A stretch of 64,000 nt of DNA from the NCBI RefSeq assembly GCF_002102175.1, contig NZ_LQOX01000129.1:124001-188000 (forward strand). Reading direction: 5' to 3'. The notes under the pieces are model-generated. The model saw only the letters and a program-made list of their open reading frames with translations, made no database searches and was not told the DNA's origin. The stretch is from Mycobacterium gastri (lineage in GTDB: Bacteria > Actinomycetota > Actinomycetes > Mycobacteriales > Mycobacteriaceae). Each line of letters begins with the position of its first letter. Position 1 is the first letter of the stretch. Below are positions 51,611 to 61,113 of the stretch, piece by piece. The position numbers and the translations under genes were made by a program.

Positions 51611-53038
51611 CTATAGCGCCTTGAGTTCTTCGGTGACCTCACTCACCGACTTCTTCGCGTCCCCGAACAGCATCGTGGTGCCGTCGGCATAGAACAGCGG
51701 ATTGTCGATGCCGGCGAATCCGGAGTTCATCGACCGCTTGAGCACGATGACCGACCTGGCCTTGTCGACGTTGAGAATCGGCATGCCATAGATCGGACTG
51801 GACGTTTCGTTGCGCGCCGCCGGATTGGTGACGTCGTTGGCGCCGATGACGATAGCGACGTCGGTGCGGGCGAACTCATCGTTGATGTCGTCCATGTCTT
51901 TCATCGCGTCGTAGTCGACCTCGGCCTCGGCCAGCAGCACATTCATATGCCCGGGCATGCGGCCGGCCACCGGGTGGATCGCGTACTTGACCGGCACACC
52001 CTTGTCCTCCAGTAACGACGCCATGTCCTTGACGGCATGCTGCGCCTGGGCCACGGCCAGCCCGTAACCGGGCACCACGATGACCTGGTTGGCGTACGCC
52101 ATCTGAATGGCGGCGTCGGCCGCCGACGTGGCCTTGACATGCTTGTCGCCGCCTTGACCATCGGGGCCGCCGCTGACGACCACCCCGCCGAAACCGCCCG
52201 CGACGATCGCCGGGATGGAGCGGTTCATCGCCTTGGCCATCAGGTTGGTCAGGATAGAGCCGGAGGCGCCGACGATCATGCCCGCCACGATCATCGCGGT
52301 ATTGTTCAGCGCCAGGCCAGCGGCCGCCGCGGACAACCCGGTCATGGCGTTGAGCATCGAGATCACCACCGGCATGTCGGCACCGCCGATGGGTAGCACC
52401 ACCATCAAGCCCAGCACGCCGGCGGCGGCCAGCAGACCGATCATCCACCACAGCGACACCCCGCCGCTGCCGGGATGTGCGCCGAGCCCGATCACCACCG
52501 CGGCCGCGATGGCCCCGGCCAGCAGCAGCAGGTTGACCGGCTGCTGCGCCTTGCCGAGGCCGATCGGCCGGCCGGAGATGATCTCCTGCAGCTTGCCGAA
52601 CGCGATGATCGATCCCCAGAACGAAATCGATCCGATGATGGCGGCGAACAACGAGGCCACCACGATGTGCACGGTCGGCGACTCGCCGTGCTGGAATGCC
52701 GAGAAGCCGCTGGTTTCAATGAATTCGGCGAGCGCGATGAGCGCCACCGTCCCACCACCGACGCCGTTGAAGAACGCCACCAGCTGTGGCATGGCGGTCA
52801 TCTTGGTCAGCCGCGCCGGCGGCACCCCGAGCACGACCCCCACGACCAGGCCGGCGATGATCAGCGGCCATTGACTGGTGTGCCGGATCATCACCAGGGT
52901 GGCCGCCACCGCGATGGTCATGCCGACCGCGGCGATCAAGTTGCCGCGCACCGCGGTCTTGGGCCCGGTCAGGCCCATCAGGCCGTAGATGAAGAGCGAG
53001 AACGAGAAGATGTAGAGGCCGATCACCAAGTAGTTCAT
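51611..53038 (-). CDS. pntB: NAD(P) transhydrogenase subunit beta PntB
   Basis: A 475-residue subunit with about nine membrane helices (residues 1-270) forming half of the proton channel, then the cytosolic NADP(H)-binding domain III (VVVPGYGLAVAQAQHAVKDM, VAIVIGANDVTNPAARN, RSVIVLKRSMNSGFAGIDNP). The enzyme uses the proton gradient to make NADPH from NADH, which fits demand from lipid biosynthesis. The start ATG overlaps the pntAb stop. Confidence 0.97.
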   Translation of the reverse strand: MNYLVIGLYIFSFSLFIYGLMGLTGPKTAVRGNLIAAVGMTIAVAATLVMIRHTSQWPLIIAGLVVGVVLGVPPARLTKMTAMPQLVAFFNGVGGGTVALIALAEFIETSGFSAFQHGESPTVHIVVASLFAAIIGSISFWGSIIAFGKLQEIISGRPIGLGKAQQPVNLLLLAGAIAAAVVIGLGAHPGSGGVSLWWMIGLLAAAGVLGLMVVLPIGGADMPVVISMLNAMTGLSAAAAGLALNNTAMIVAGMIVGASGSILTNLMAKAMNRSIPAIVAGGFGGVVVSGGPDGQGGDKHVKATSAADAAIQMAYANQVIVVPGYGLAVAQAQHAVKDMASLLEDKGVPVKYAIHPVAGRMPGHMNVLLAEAEVDYDAMKDMDDINDEFARTDVAIVIGANDVTNPAARNETSSPIYGMPILNVDKARSVIVLKRSMNSGFAGIDNPLFYADGTTMLFGDAKKSVSEVTEELKAL

Positions 53039-53373
53039 TTGGCTGCCGGCTCCTCTTTCTTAGCGGCTTTCTTTGCGGCCTGTGCCTTCTTGCCCTTGAA
53101 CATGCCGAGCATCCGGTCGGTGACGATGAAGCCGCCGATGACGTTCAGCGTGCCGAACACCACCGCGACGAACAGGATGATCTGCACGGCCAGCGACGGG
53201 TGCTCGACCTCCCCGAACACCACCAGCGCACCGAGCACCACGATGCCGTGGATCGCGTTGGTTCCCGACATCAGCGGGGTGTGCAATGTATTGGGCACTT
53301 TGGAAATCACCGCGAACCCGACGAACCCGGACAACACCAGGATCGCCAGGTTCTCCAACAGCTGGTCGTACAT
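53035..53373 (-). CDS. pntAb: NAD(P) transhydrogenase subunit alpha part 2 PntAb
   Basis: A 112-residue membrane subunit with three helices (LAILVLSGFVGFAVISKVPN, HTPLMSGTNAIHGIVVLGAL), the split second part of the alpha subunit, ending in a Lys/Ala-rich tail. The ATG at 53373 (MYDQLLENL) was chosen; a start at 53412 would extend into pntAa. It lies two bases beyond the pntAa stop. Confidence 0.95.
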   Translation of the reverse strand: MYDQLLENLAILVLSGFVGFAVISKVPNTLHTPLMSGTNAIHGIVVLGALVVFGEVEHPSLAVQIILFVAVVFGTLNVIGGFIVTDRMLGMFKGKKAQAAKKAAKKEEPAAK

Positions 53374-53375
53374 CT

Positions 53376-54485
53376 CTAGGAGGCCTTTCCGTCCTGGGTG
53401 CGGGTCACACACGATTCCGCGATGACCTCGTCGTCGAAGTCGGGGGCCAGCTTGCCGTCTTTGACCAGCAGGTCCAGCAGGGCCGTGATGTTCTTGCTGT
53501 AAAGCTCACTGGCATGCTCGGGCATGGTCGCCGGCAGATTCAGCGGCGAGGCGATCGTCACGCCATGCTTGACCACCGTCTGGCCGGGCTCGGTCAGCTC
53601 GCAGTTGCCGCCCGTCTCGCCGGCCAGGTCCACGACCACACTGCCGGGCTTCATGGCTTCGACGGCGGCAGCGGTCACCAGCCGCGGCGCGGGCCGGCCC
53701 GGGACCAACGCCGTGGTGATGACCACGTCGAAGCCGCTGATCGCCTCTTCCAGAGCCTTTTGCTGCTGGGCGCGTTCCTCGTCGGTCAGCTCGCGGGCGT
53801 ATCCGCCCTCGCCCGACGCCGTGACTCCGACCTCGAGCCACTGCCCACCCACCGATCGCACCTGGTCGGCGACTTCGGGACGCACGTCGTAGCCGGTGGT
53901 GCGTGCCCCCAACCGCTTGGCGGTCGCCAGGGCCTGCAAGCCCGCCACGCCGACACCCAGCACCAGCACCGTGGCCGGCTTCACCGTTCCCGCCGCGGTG
54001 GTCAGCATCGGGAAGAACCGGGTGGACTCCGATGCCGCAAGCAGCACCGCCTTGTAGCCGGCGACGTTGGCCTGCGACGACAGCGCATCCATGACCTGGG
54101 CCCGCGAGATGCGCGGAATGGCCTCGAGAGCGAAGGCCTGCACGCCGGCTTGCTGGAGCGCAGCGATCGAGTTGTCGGCGTTGCGGGGGGCGAGGAAGCC
54201 GATCAGGGTTTGCCCGCTGCGCAGCCGGCCCACCTCCTCGACCGTTGGCGGCGCGACCTTGACGACGACGTCGGCAGCCCAGGCATCTCCAATGGTGGCT
54301 CCCGCGTCGGTGTAGAGCTCGTCGGGTAGCAGCGCCCGCTGACCGGCACCGGCCTCGACCACGACGGCGACACCACTGTTCACCAGTGCGGCGACCGCTT
54401 TGGGTACCAGCGCAACGCGCCGCTCGTCGGGCCGTGACTCGGCCACCACCCCTACCCTGATGGTGTGGGTCTGCGCATCTGTCAT
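53376..54485 (-). CDS. pntAa: NAD(P) transhydrogenase subunit alpha part 1 PntAa
   Basis: A 369-residue soluble NAD(H)-binding domain I. It has GVVAESRPDERRVALVPKAV at the start, VLVLGVGVAGLQALATAKRL as the dinucleotide fold near 165-185, and YDVRPEVADQVRSVGGQW thereafter. It is related to alanine dehydrogenase. It is the first gene of the pntAa-pntAb-pntB operon. Its leader has two direct copies of TACTTTCC 11 bp apart. Confidence 0.96.
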   Translation of the reverse strand: MTDAQTHTIRVGVVAESRPDERRVALVPKAVAALVNSGVAVVVEAGAGQRALLPDELYTDAGATIGDAWAADVVVKVAPPTVEEVGRLRSGQTLIGFLAPRNADNSIAALQQAGVQAFALEAIPRISRAQVMDALSSQANVAGYKAVLLAASESTRFFPMLTTAAGTVKPATVLVLGVGVAGLQALATAKRLGARTTGYDVRPEVADQVRSVGGQWLEVGVTASGEGGYARELTDEERAQQQKALEEAISGFDVVITTALVPGRPAPRLVTAAAVEAMKPGSVVVDLAGETGGNCELTEPGQTVVKHGVTIASPLNLPATMPEHASELYSKNITALLDLLVKDGKLAPDFDDEVIAESCVTRTQDGKAS

Positions 54486-54497
54486 GGCGCGTACATC

Positions 54498-54516
54498 TAC
54501 TTTCCTCGTACTTTCC
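54498..54516. promoter_or_regulatory. Direct repeat before pntAa
   Basis: TACTTTCC-TCG-TACTTTCC gives two identical octamers with an 11-bp period, 13-31 bp upstream of the pntAa ATG. The 12-base CTCGTACTTTCC within it recurs at 55225-55236 in the fadE2 promoter gap. Confidence 0.4.
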
Positions 54517-54721
54517 TGCGCGATGGATATGCCGCTAGCTCGGCCGCGCGCGCCTGGCTACCATAACGCGTGCCGGGTTCACCACCGATTTGTGACCGTT
54601 CGGGTGGCGGTGCCGGCAACCCTCGGCACACTGGTTGATGGTTGCCCGCTAGGCGCCAAACCGGTAGCTCTCACGTTGTTGTGGAGCCACAAAGCGGAGT
54701 TGTGTCCCGCAGCGACGGGGC

Positions 54722-55183
54722 TCACCACAGCGGGATGTCCTGCCCGTGGTCGGAGGCCGGTCGCGGACCGAACCAGCGCCGCTCGGATTCGGCGATCGGC
54801 ACGTCGTTGATGCTGGCCTCGCGGCGCGCCATCAGCCCCGCCGGGGTGAATTCCCACAGCTCGTTGCCGTAGCTGCGATACCACTGGCCGGTGTGGTCGC
54901 GGCACTCGTACTGGAACCGCACCGCGATGCGGTTGTCGTGGAAGTCCCACAGGCTCTTGCGCAACGAATAGTCGAGTTCGCGCTGCCACTTGCGGCTCAA
55001 AAACGCCACGATCGCGTCGCGGCCCACGATGTGTTCGCCGCGATTGCGCCAGCGGGAGTCGGGCGTGTACGCGAGGCTGACGCGCTCGGGGTCGCGCGTG
55101 TTCCAGGCGTCCTCGGCGGCCTGAACCTTGTGCAGTGCCGTTTCGAGGGTGAACGGCGGGAACGGGGGACGCGATTCGGTCAT
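54722..55183 (-). CDS. DUF1348 (NTF2-like) protein
   Basis: A 153-residue soluble protein of the SnoaL/NTF2-like DUF1348 family. Conserved pieces are VQAAEDAWNTRDPERVSLAY, SRWRNRGEHIVGRDAIVAFL, QRELDYSLRKSLWDFHDNRI and AVRFQYECRDHTGQWYRSYG, then NELWEF. The role is unknown. It is divergent from fadE2 across a 126-bp gap with an 11-bp inverted repeat. Confidence 0.9.
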   Translation of the reverse strand: MTESRPPFPPFTLETALHKVQAAEDAWNTRDPERVSLAYTPDSRWRNRGEHIVGRDAIVAFLSRKWQRELDYSLRKSLWDFHDNRIAVRFQYECRDHTGQWYRSYGNELWEFTPAGLMARREASINDVPIAESERRWFGPRPASDHGQDIPLW

Positions 55184-55198
55184 GGCCCCATCGTGCGC

Positions 55199-55255
55199 CG
55201 AGCCTGTAAATCTGCAGACGCCTACTCGTACTTTCCCGGCAGAATTACAGGCTCG
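55199..55255. promoter_or_regulatory. Perfect 11-bp inverted repeat in the fadE2 divergent gap
   Basis: CGAGCCTGTAA (55199-55209) and TTACAGGCTCG (55245-55255) are exact inverted copies 35 bp apart. Between them lies CTCGTACTTTCC, shared with the pntAa leader. The spacing is compatible with a looping or two-dimer regulator controlling both genes. Confidence 0.5.
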
Positions 55256-55309
55256 ACGGTCTGATGCCCTGAAATTTGGTGCCCCAGTGCGTGTCCTATC
55301 GTGACGGTC

Positions 55310-56551
55310 ATGGACTTCGCGATGTCGGCCAAGGCCATCGACTACCACCAGCGGTTGTCCGACTTCATGACGGAGTACGTCTTCCCGGCCGAGTCCGACT
55401 ACGAGCGATACCGCCAGGAAGCCGGCCCTGATGACCACACCGTCCCGCCGATCATCGAGGAACTCAAGATCAAGGCCAAAGAGCGCGGCCTGTGGAACCT
55501 GTTCCTGCCGGCGGAGTCGGGCTTGACCAACTTGGAGTACGCGCCGCTGGCCGAGCTGACCGGGTGGAGCCTGGAGATTGCGCCTGAGGCATTGAACTGC
55601 GCGGCGCCCGACACCGGCAACATGGAAATCCTGCACATGTTCGGCACCGACGAGCAGCGCCGGCAGTGGCTGCAACCATTGCTCGACGGCGAGATCCGCA
55701 GCGCCTTCTCCATGACCGAGCCCGCGGTCGCCAGCAGCGACGCCCGCAACATCGAAACCACAATCTCGCGAGACGGCGACGACGGCAATAACTACGTCAT
55801 CAACGGCCGCAAATGGTGGACGTCGGGCGCTTCCGACCCGCGCTGCAAGATCCTGATCGTGATGGGGCGCACCAACCCCGACGCGGCCGCGCACCAACAG
55901 CAGTCGATGATCCTGGTGCCGATGGACACCGCCGGGGTGACAATCGTGCGTTCCACACCCGTTTTCGGCTGGCAGGACCAGCACGGCCACTGCGAGGTGA
56001 GCTACGACAACGTTCGGGTGCCGGCCACCAACCTGCTCGGTGAAGAGGGCTCCGGCTTCGCGATCGCCCAGGCCCGGCTGGGACCGGGACGCATCCACCA
56101 CTGCATGCGCGCACTGGGCGGAGCCGAACGCGCGCTGGCGCTGATGGTGGACCGGGCGCGCAACCGGGTCGCGTTCGGCCGCCCGCTTGCCGAGCAGGGT
56201 GTGGTCCAGCAGGCAATTGCCAAGTCCCGCAACGAAATCGACCAGGCGAGGCTGCTGTGCGAGAAGGCGGCGTGGACCATCGACCAGCACGGCAACAAGG
56301 AGGCTCGCCACCTGGTCGCGATGATCAAAGCCGTGGCACCGCAAGTCGCATGTGACGTCATCGACCGGGCGATCCAGGTGCATGGCGCCGCCGGGGTCAG
56401 CGACGACACCCCGCTGGCCCGGCTCTACAGCTGGCATCGTGCGATGCGGATCTTCGACGGACCCGACGAGGTGCACCTGCGGTCCATTGCGCACGCCGAG
56501 CTGGGGCGGCAGAAATCCGCGTTCGCCGCCGCGGTCACCCGACATGGCTGA
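55310..56551 (+). CDS. fadE2: Acyl-CoA dehydrogenase FadE2
   Basis: A 413-residue flavoprotein of the ACAD10/11-like branch. Motifs are SAFSMTEPAVASSDARNIET for FAD/substrate binding, INGRKWWTSGA, LGPGRIHHCMRALGGAERAL, NRVAFGRPLAEQGVVQQAIA, and the branch-specific RIFDGPDEVHLRSIA near the end. It oxidises acyl-CoA to enoyl-CoA in beta-oxidation. The ATG at 55310 (MDFAMSAKAIDY) is assumed; an in-frame GTG at 55301 and ATG at 55322 exist. Its end overlaps ptbB by eight bases. Confidence 0.95.
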   Translation: MDFAMSAKAIDYHQRLSDFMTEYVFPAESDYERYRQEAGPDDHTVPPIIEELKIKAKERGLWNLFLPAESGLTNLEYAPLAELTGWSLEIAPEALNCAAPDTGNMEILHMFGTDEQRRQWLQPLLDGEIRSAFSMTEPAVASSDARNIETTISRDGDDGNNYVINGRKWWTSGASDPRCKILIVMGRTNPDAAAHQQQSMILVPMDTAGVTIVRSTPVFGWQDQHGHCEVSYDNVRVPATNLLGEEGSGFAIAQARLGPGRIHHCMRALGGAERALALMVDRARNRVAFGRPLAEQGVVQQAIAKSRNEIDQARLLCEKAAWTIDQHGNKEARHLVAMIKAVAPQVACDVIDRAIQVHGAAGVSDDTPLARLYSWHRAMRIFDGPDEVHLRSIAHAELGRQKSAFAAAVTRHG

Positions 56552-57356
56552 CCGGGAACTGCCGGGCGCATGGAACTTTCGTGACGTCGCCGACAGCACC
56601 GCGCTGAGACCGGGGCGGCTGTTTCGCTCCAGCGAGCTCAGTCGCCTCGACGACGCCGGCCGGGAAGCGCTGCGCCGGCTGGCCATCACCGATGTCGCCG
56701 ACCTGCGCTCATCACGGGAGGTCGTCCGGCGCGGTCCTGGACGAGTGCCTGCCGGCGTCGACATCCACCTGCTGCCGTTCCCCGACCTGGCCGACGACGA
56801 CGCCGGGACCGACGCCGATGCGCCGCACGAACACGCGTTTCGGCAGCTCATGACCGACAGTCCGGACGGCGAATCAATCGACCAGGCCGCCGTCCGCTAT
56901 ATGACCGACGAATATCGCCAATTCCCCGCGCGCACCGGTGCCCAACGCGCGCTGCACCGCGTCGTCACCTTGCTGACCGGCGGGCGGGCGGTGCTCACCC
57001 ATTGCTTTGCGGGCAAAGACCGCACGGGCTTCGTGGTTGCCACCGTGCTGGAAGCCGTTGGTGTCGACCGCGAGGCCATTCTGACCGACTTCCTGCGCAG
57101 CAATGACGCGGTGCCGCGGTTGCGGGAACAAATCTCGGAAATGATCCGACAGCGCTCCGACACCGAACTGACCCCGGAGGTGGTGACGTTCACCGAAGCC
57201 CGGCTGTCCGACGGCGTGCTCGGCGTCCGGCCGGAGTACCTGGCGGCGTCATGGCAGACCATCGATGAGACCTGGGGATCGGTGGATGCCTACCTGCGCG
57301 ACGCGGGTATCACGGCGGCCGACGTCGACCGACTGCGCAACGTGTTACTGGGCTGA
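56544..57356 (+). CDS. ptbB: Secreted tyrosine/lipid phosphatase PtbB (PtpB)
   Basis: A 270-residue phosphatase of the mycobacterial PtpB family, which acts on phosphotyrosine and phosphoinositides in the host cell. The active-site P-loop HCFAGKDRTG has Cys154, Asp159 and Arg160. The N-terminus carries the family's WNFRDVADS and RPGRLFRSSELSRL. A lid region spans about 75-120. No classical signal peptide is present, as in M. tuberculosis. The ATG at 56544 overlaps the fadE2 end, so the two are co-translated. Confidence 0.95.
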   Translation: MADRELPGAWNFRDVADSTALRPGRLFRSSELSRLDDAGREALRRLAITDVADLRSSREVVRRGPGRVPAGVDIHLLPFPDLADDDAGTDADAPHEHAFRQLMTDSPDGESIDQAAVRYMTDEYRQFPARTGAQRALHRVVTLLTGGRAVLTHCFAGKDRTGFVVATVLEAVGVDREAILTDFLRSNDAVPRLREQISEMIRQRSDTELTPEVVTFTEARLSDGVLGVRPEYLAASWQTIDETWGSVDAYLRDAGITAADVDRLRNVLLG

Positions 57357-57373
57357 ACACCTATCTTTGAGGT

Positions 57374-57420
57374 CAGCCAAAGGCCAGACACGTTCGCGGA
57401 ATCGCCTTACGCTCAACGGG
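57374..57420 (+). promoter_or_regulatory. PE-PPE promoter module d
   Basis: CAGCCAAA, then CCAGAC (57384-57389), an 18-bp spacer and TACGCT (57408-57413), 60 bp before the TTG start of copy 5. Confidence 0.55.
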
Positions 57421-57473
57421 TACCCGACATGGCGGGTCATTGGTGCACCCCCCCTCTTCAGGAGGATGGCGTC

Positions 57474-59114
57474 TTGTCGTATGTTCTCACGCAGCCGCCG
57501 GCCATGGCCGCGGCGGCCACCGAGTTCGCCGGGATCGGCACGGCGATCAACGAGGCCGCTGCGACGGTGGCAGTTCCGACGACCGCGATCGCCGCGGCCG
57601 CCGCAGATGAAGTGTCCACCGTCATCGCGCAGCTGTTTGGCGCGTTCGGGCAGGAATACCAAGCGATCAACGCGCAACTCGGGGCGCTCTACAACCAATT
57701 CACCCAAAAATTGGTGGCGGCGGCGAACGCCTACTTCGGCGACGAGGCCATCAGCGCCGCCACCCTGGTGAATGGCGCGACCGCCGGGCTCTTTACGCCG
57801 ACCTCTCCCCCCGTAGTACCGCCGGTTTTCGGCCAGGACACCGCAATCGTCATGAGCGGCACCGGATCGCCGATACCCTCGAGCCAGTACGTCGCCGCCA
57901 TCACCAATCTATTCCTTCCGCCCGGCGTCGTCGTGAACCCGTTGAACACAACTGAGGAGCTCTATCCCATCACCGGCGTCAAATCCCTGCCCTTCCAAAA
58001 CTCGGTACAAATAGGGCTGTCGATTCTCGACACCGCGATTTGGGAGCAGATCAACGCGGGTAACCGCGTCACGGTTTTTGGCTATTCCCAGAGCGCCGTC
58101 ATCTCGTCCCTGGAAATGCAGCACCTCATCTCCCTGGGCACAAATGCTCCAGACCCGAGCCAACTCAGTTTCATATTGATAGGCAACGAGATGAATCCCA
58201 ACGGCGGCATTCTCTCACGGATACCCGGTCTGAACATTTCGACCCTAGGGCTGCCGTTCTACGGGGCGACACCGGACAACCCTTACCCAACGACTACCTA
58301 CACGCTCGAATACGACGGTTTCGCCGACTTCCCGCGGTATCCGCTCAACGTCCTGTCCGACATCAACGCCGTATTCGGGATACTCACCGTGCACACCCAG
58401 TATCAGTATCTCACCCCGCAACAGGTTGCGGACGCCATACTCCTGCCGGTCCAGGGCGTGACGTCGAATCAGTACTACATCATCGAAACCGCGGACCTGC
58501 CCCTGCTAGCGCCGGTACGAGCAATCCCTGTCATCGGACCCCCCCTGGCCGCGCTCGTCCAACCGAATCTGGAAGTGATCGTCAATCTCGGCTACGGCGA
58601 CCCGAGATTCGGCTACTCGACCAGCTACGCGAATGTGCCCACCCCATTCGGACTCTTCCCGGGCATCCCGCCGGGTGTCGTCGCCGATGCCCTAGTTGCC
58701 GGAACCCAGCAAGGTATCCACGACTTCGCGGCAGCGCTGCCGGCTGCGCTCAACCCTCCTGAATTGCCAGTGATCGGATTCCCGCCGTACATACAGCAAG
58801 TCCTGCCGCCGGCTCAACCACCGGTGCCGGCGACACCAGTCAATATCGTCAGCACTTTGGCGGCCGTTGTCTCGGACAGCTACTCACTTCTGCTTCCCAC
58901 GGCGGATCTCGGCGTGGCTTTTGCCACGATTCTTCCGGCCTACGACCTCAGCCTGTTCCTGAACCAGCTGTTACAGGGAAACTTCATTGCCGCGATCGAA
59001 TTGCCGCTGGCCGCCACCGCCGGGTTGGCCGCGCTGGGCAGCATGATCGAATTCATCGCAATCGTGAGAACGGTGGCGGCAATTATTCAGCAACTACAGA
59101 GCCTGCAATTCTAG
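57474..59114 (+). CDS. PE protein with PE-PPE serine hydrolase domain (5)
   Basis: A 546-residue protein starting at TTG, placed by AGGAGG eight bases upstream and the PE beginning SYVLTQPPAMAAAATEFAG. The hydrolase domain has Ser205 in GYSQSA, acid block EYDGFADFPRYPLN, and His in TVHTQYQ. This is the long C-terminal type: after the hydrolase there is an extra 120 residues with a TADLGVAFATILPAYDLSLF motif and a hydrophobic helix before the end. It corresponds in place to PE2. It lies 117 bp after ptbB. Confidence 0.92.
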   Translation: MSYVLTQPPAMAAAATEFAGIGTAINEAAATVAVPTTAIAAAAADEVSTVIAQLFGAFGQEYQAINAQLGALYNQFTQKLVAAANAYFGDEAISAATLVNGATAGLFTPTSPPVVPPVFGQDTAIVMSGTGSPIPSSQYVAAITNLFLPPGVVVNPLNTTEELYPITGVKSLPFQNSVQIGLSILDTAIWEQINAGNRVTVFGYSQSAVISSLEMQHLISLGTNAPDPSQLSFILIGNEMNPNGGILSRIPGLNISTLGLPFYGATPDNPYPTTTYTLEYDGFADFPRYPLNVLSDINAVFGILTVHTQYQYLTPQQVADAILLPVQGVTSNQYYIIETADLPLLAPVRAIPVIGPPLAALVQPNLEVIVNLGYGDPRFGYSTSYANVPTPFGLFPGIPPGVVADALVAGTQQGIHDFAAALPAALNPPELPVIGFPPYIQQVLPPAQPPVPATPVNIVSTLAAVVSDSYSLLLPTADLGVAFATILPAYDLSLFLNQLLQGNFIAAIELPLAATAGLAALGSMIEFIAIVRTVAAIIQQLQSLQF

Positions 59115-59214
59115 CTGGATTTCGGCTGGACGCGATGAATGGGCTACCAGGCACCGAAGGGGCGGACAGGTTTGTCTTGAGCGCCTGAGGTCGGTCGGTA
59201 AGGAGGATGCGCCG

Positions 59215-60897
59215 ATGGGGTACGTGCTGGCTGATTCTCAGCTCATGGCAACGGCCGCGGCGGATCTCGAACGCATTGGCGCAACGCTGAGCTCCGCCAG
59301 TGCTGCGGCAGCCGGTCCGACGTCAAGCATGGTGGCGGCGGCGGCCGACGAGGTGTCGGCGGCAATCGCGAATCTGTTCGGCGCATACGGCCGGGAGTAC
59401 CAGGCCATCGTCACGCTCCTGGAGGCGTTTAGGGCCGAGTTCGCTCGAACGCTGGCGGCGGCGGGTTTGGCGTACGCGCAGAGTGAAGCCACCAACGCCG
59501 CAGCGGTCTCGGCGTCCATCACGATGTCGCCACTGACCGGGCCAACCGTTTCCCTCGTCATGGGCGGCAGCGGAAACCCAACGCCCGGAACCGATTACGT
59601 GAACGGCCTGCTCAACTACATCAGTCCGCAATTCGGGACCAGCAATGCGCTGGCGCTGTTCACCCCGGAGCAGTTGTATCCGCTCACCGGCGAAAAGAGC
59701 TTGCCGCTGAGCACTTCGGTGAGCCAGGGCGTCGAGATCCTGCACAACGCGATCCTCAACGAGGTCAACAACCTGGGAAACAGCGTCGTCGTCGGGGGCT
59801 ACTCGCAGAGCGCGATCATCGCCTCGTTGGAGATGCGGAATCTGGCGGCCATGCCGCCGGGCACCGCTCCACCCGCGGACAAGCTCGGCTTCGTCCTGCT
59901 GGCCAACCCGATGAATCCCAACGGCGGCCTGCTGTCGCGCTTTGCCGGCCTCAGCCTGCCGAGCCTGGGTGTGGAGTTCTTCGGTGCGACGCCCGCCGAC
60001 ACCATCTACCCGACCTCGATTTACACCCACGAATATGACGGCTTCGCCGACTTTCCGCGCTATCCGCTCAATATCGTGTCTGACCTGAATGCTGTCGCGG
60101 GCATCGCCTTCGTCCACACCGATACCCCGAATATCAATCCGCAGACGCTGCCCCCGGGGGATCTGATCAAGTTACCGACGGAACCGACGTACAACGGAAA
60201 CACCTCGTACTATCTCATCCGCACTCACAATTTGCCACTACTGGACCCGCTGCGCTTTATTCCGATTATCGGTAACCCACTGGCGGATCTGCTCCAGCCG
60301 GATCTGGCGATTATCGTCAATTTGGGCTACGGCGACCCCCACTACGGCTATTCGACCGCGCCGGCGAATGTGGCCACGCCGTTCGGGCTGTTCCCTGAGG
60401 TCGACCCGGCCGTCGTCGCCGAAGAATTGGTCACCGGAACACAACAGGGCTTCAACGCCGCGGTCAACGATGTCTTCGGCCAAGGACCGCAAGGACCGCC
60501 CACCGTGCCCAGCCTGGGGCCCTCGCGCCTGGTGGATCTGCTGACGTCGATCGCGTTGCCGCTGCCCGGTACACCGGTTCCGCCGACGTCGATCGACGGG
60601 TTGATCACCGACCTGCAGGCGGCGAACACATATCTCACCAACACCGTTTCCGGGGGGCTGTCCAGCGCTTACGAGTCGCTGCTTCCGACGGCAGACATCC
60701 TCAATGCCGGTCTGACCGAAGTGCCGTCTTATGACGTCAACCTCTTCCTGGACGGCATCGAACAAGCGGTCAACGGCGACCCGATCGGCCTGATCAATGC
60801 CATTGGCTATCCGATCGCAGCCGACGTGGGATTGCTTGCGCTCGCCGGCGGGCTTGAGGGCTTGGTCCTGCTGGGCATCGTGGTCACCGACTTCTAA
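59215..60897 (+). CDS. PE protein with PE-PPE serine hydrolase domain (6)
   Basis: A 560-residue protein; PE domain MGYVLADSQLMATAAADLER. The PE to hydrolase linker is unusually short. Nucleophile Ser197 is in GYSQSA, the acid block is EYDGFADFPRYPLN, and His is in FVHTDTP. It has the long C-terminal type with TADILNAGLTEVPSYDVNLF and a terminal hydrophobic helix. AAGGAGG precedes the ATG. The 100-bp gap behind copy 5 lacks the promoter module, so it may be co-transcribed with copy 5. Confidence 0.92.
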   Translation: MGYVLADSQLMATAAADLERIGATLSSASAAAAGPTSSMVAAAADEVSAAIANLFGAYGREYQAIVTLLEAFRAEFARTLAAAGLAYAQSEATNAAAVSASITMSPLTGPTVSLVMGGSGNPTPGTDYVNGLLNYISPQFGTSNALALFTPEQLYPLTGEKSLPLSTSVSQGVEILHNAILNEVNNLGNSVVVGGYSQSAIIASLEMRNLAAMPPGTAPPADKLGFVLLANPMNPNGGLLSRFAGLSLPSLGVEFFGATPADTIYPTSIYTHEYDGFADFPRYPLNIVSDLNAVAGIAFVHTDTPNINPQTLPPGDLIKLPTEPTYNGNTSYYLIRTHNLPLLDPLRFIPIIGNPLADLLQPDLAIIVNLGYGDPHYGYSTAPANVATPFGLFPEVDPAVVAEELVTGTQQGFNAAVNDVFGQGPQGPPTVPSLGPSRLVDLLTSIALPLPGTPVPPTSIDGLITDLQAANTYLTNTVSGGLSSAYESLLPTADILNAGLTEVPSYDVNLFLDGIEQAVNGDPIGLINAIGYPIAADVGLLALAGGLEGLVLLGIVVTDF

Positions 60898-60966
60898 CGC
60901 GGCGCGGCGTCGAACAGCCCGGGTCGGCCGTCGAGCACCCCGCCCGACACCGAGATCGGCTGAGAT

Positions 60967-61011
60967 GGCCAAACGCGCAATGCGATCCGACGGACCGATC
61001 TAGGCTGACAG
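60967..61011 (+). promoter_or_regulatory. PE-PPE promoter module e (weak)
   Basis: GGCCAAAC and a downstream TAGGCT (61001-61006), 107 bp before copy 7. The -35-like CCRGAC is not at the expected position, so this is the least certain module together with f. Confidence 0.35.
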
Positions 61012-61113
61012 ATGCCGGACCTCCCGATGGCCGGGTTCCGCCCCGGGCCATCGGTTTTCGACGCATCGGCGGCGCTAAAACGAAACACCCCGGGTTTGAA
61101 GGAAATTAGACCG

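Noticed and set aside
54486..54721. Gap between the DUF1348 gene end and pntAa examined for a gene or small RNA
   Set aside because: Apart from the direct repeat before pntAa, no ribosome site plus plausible frame and no convincing structure was found.
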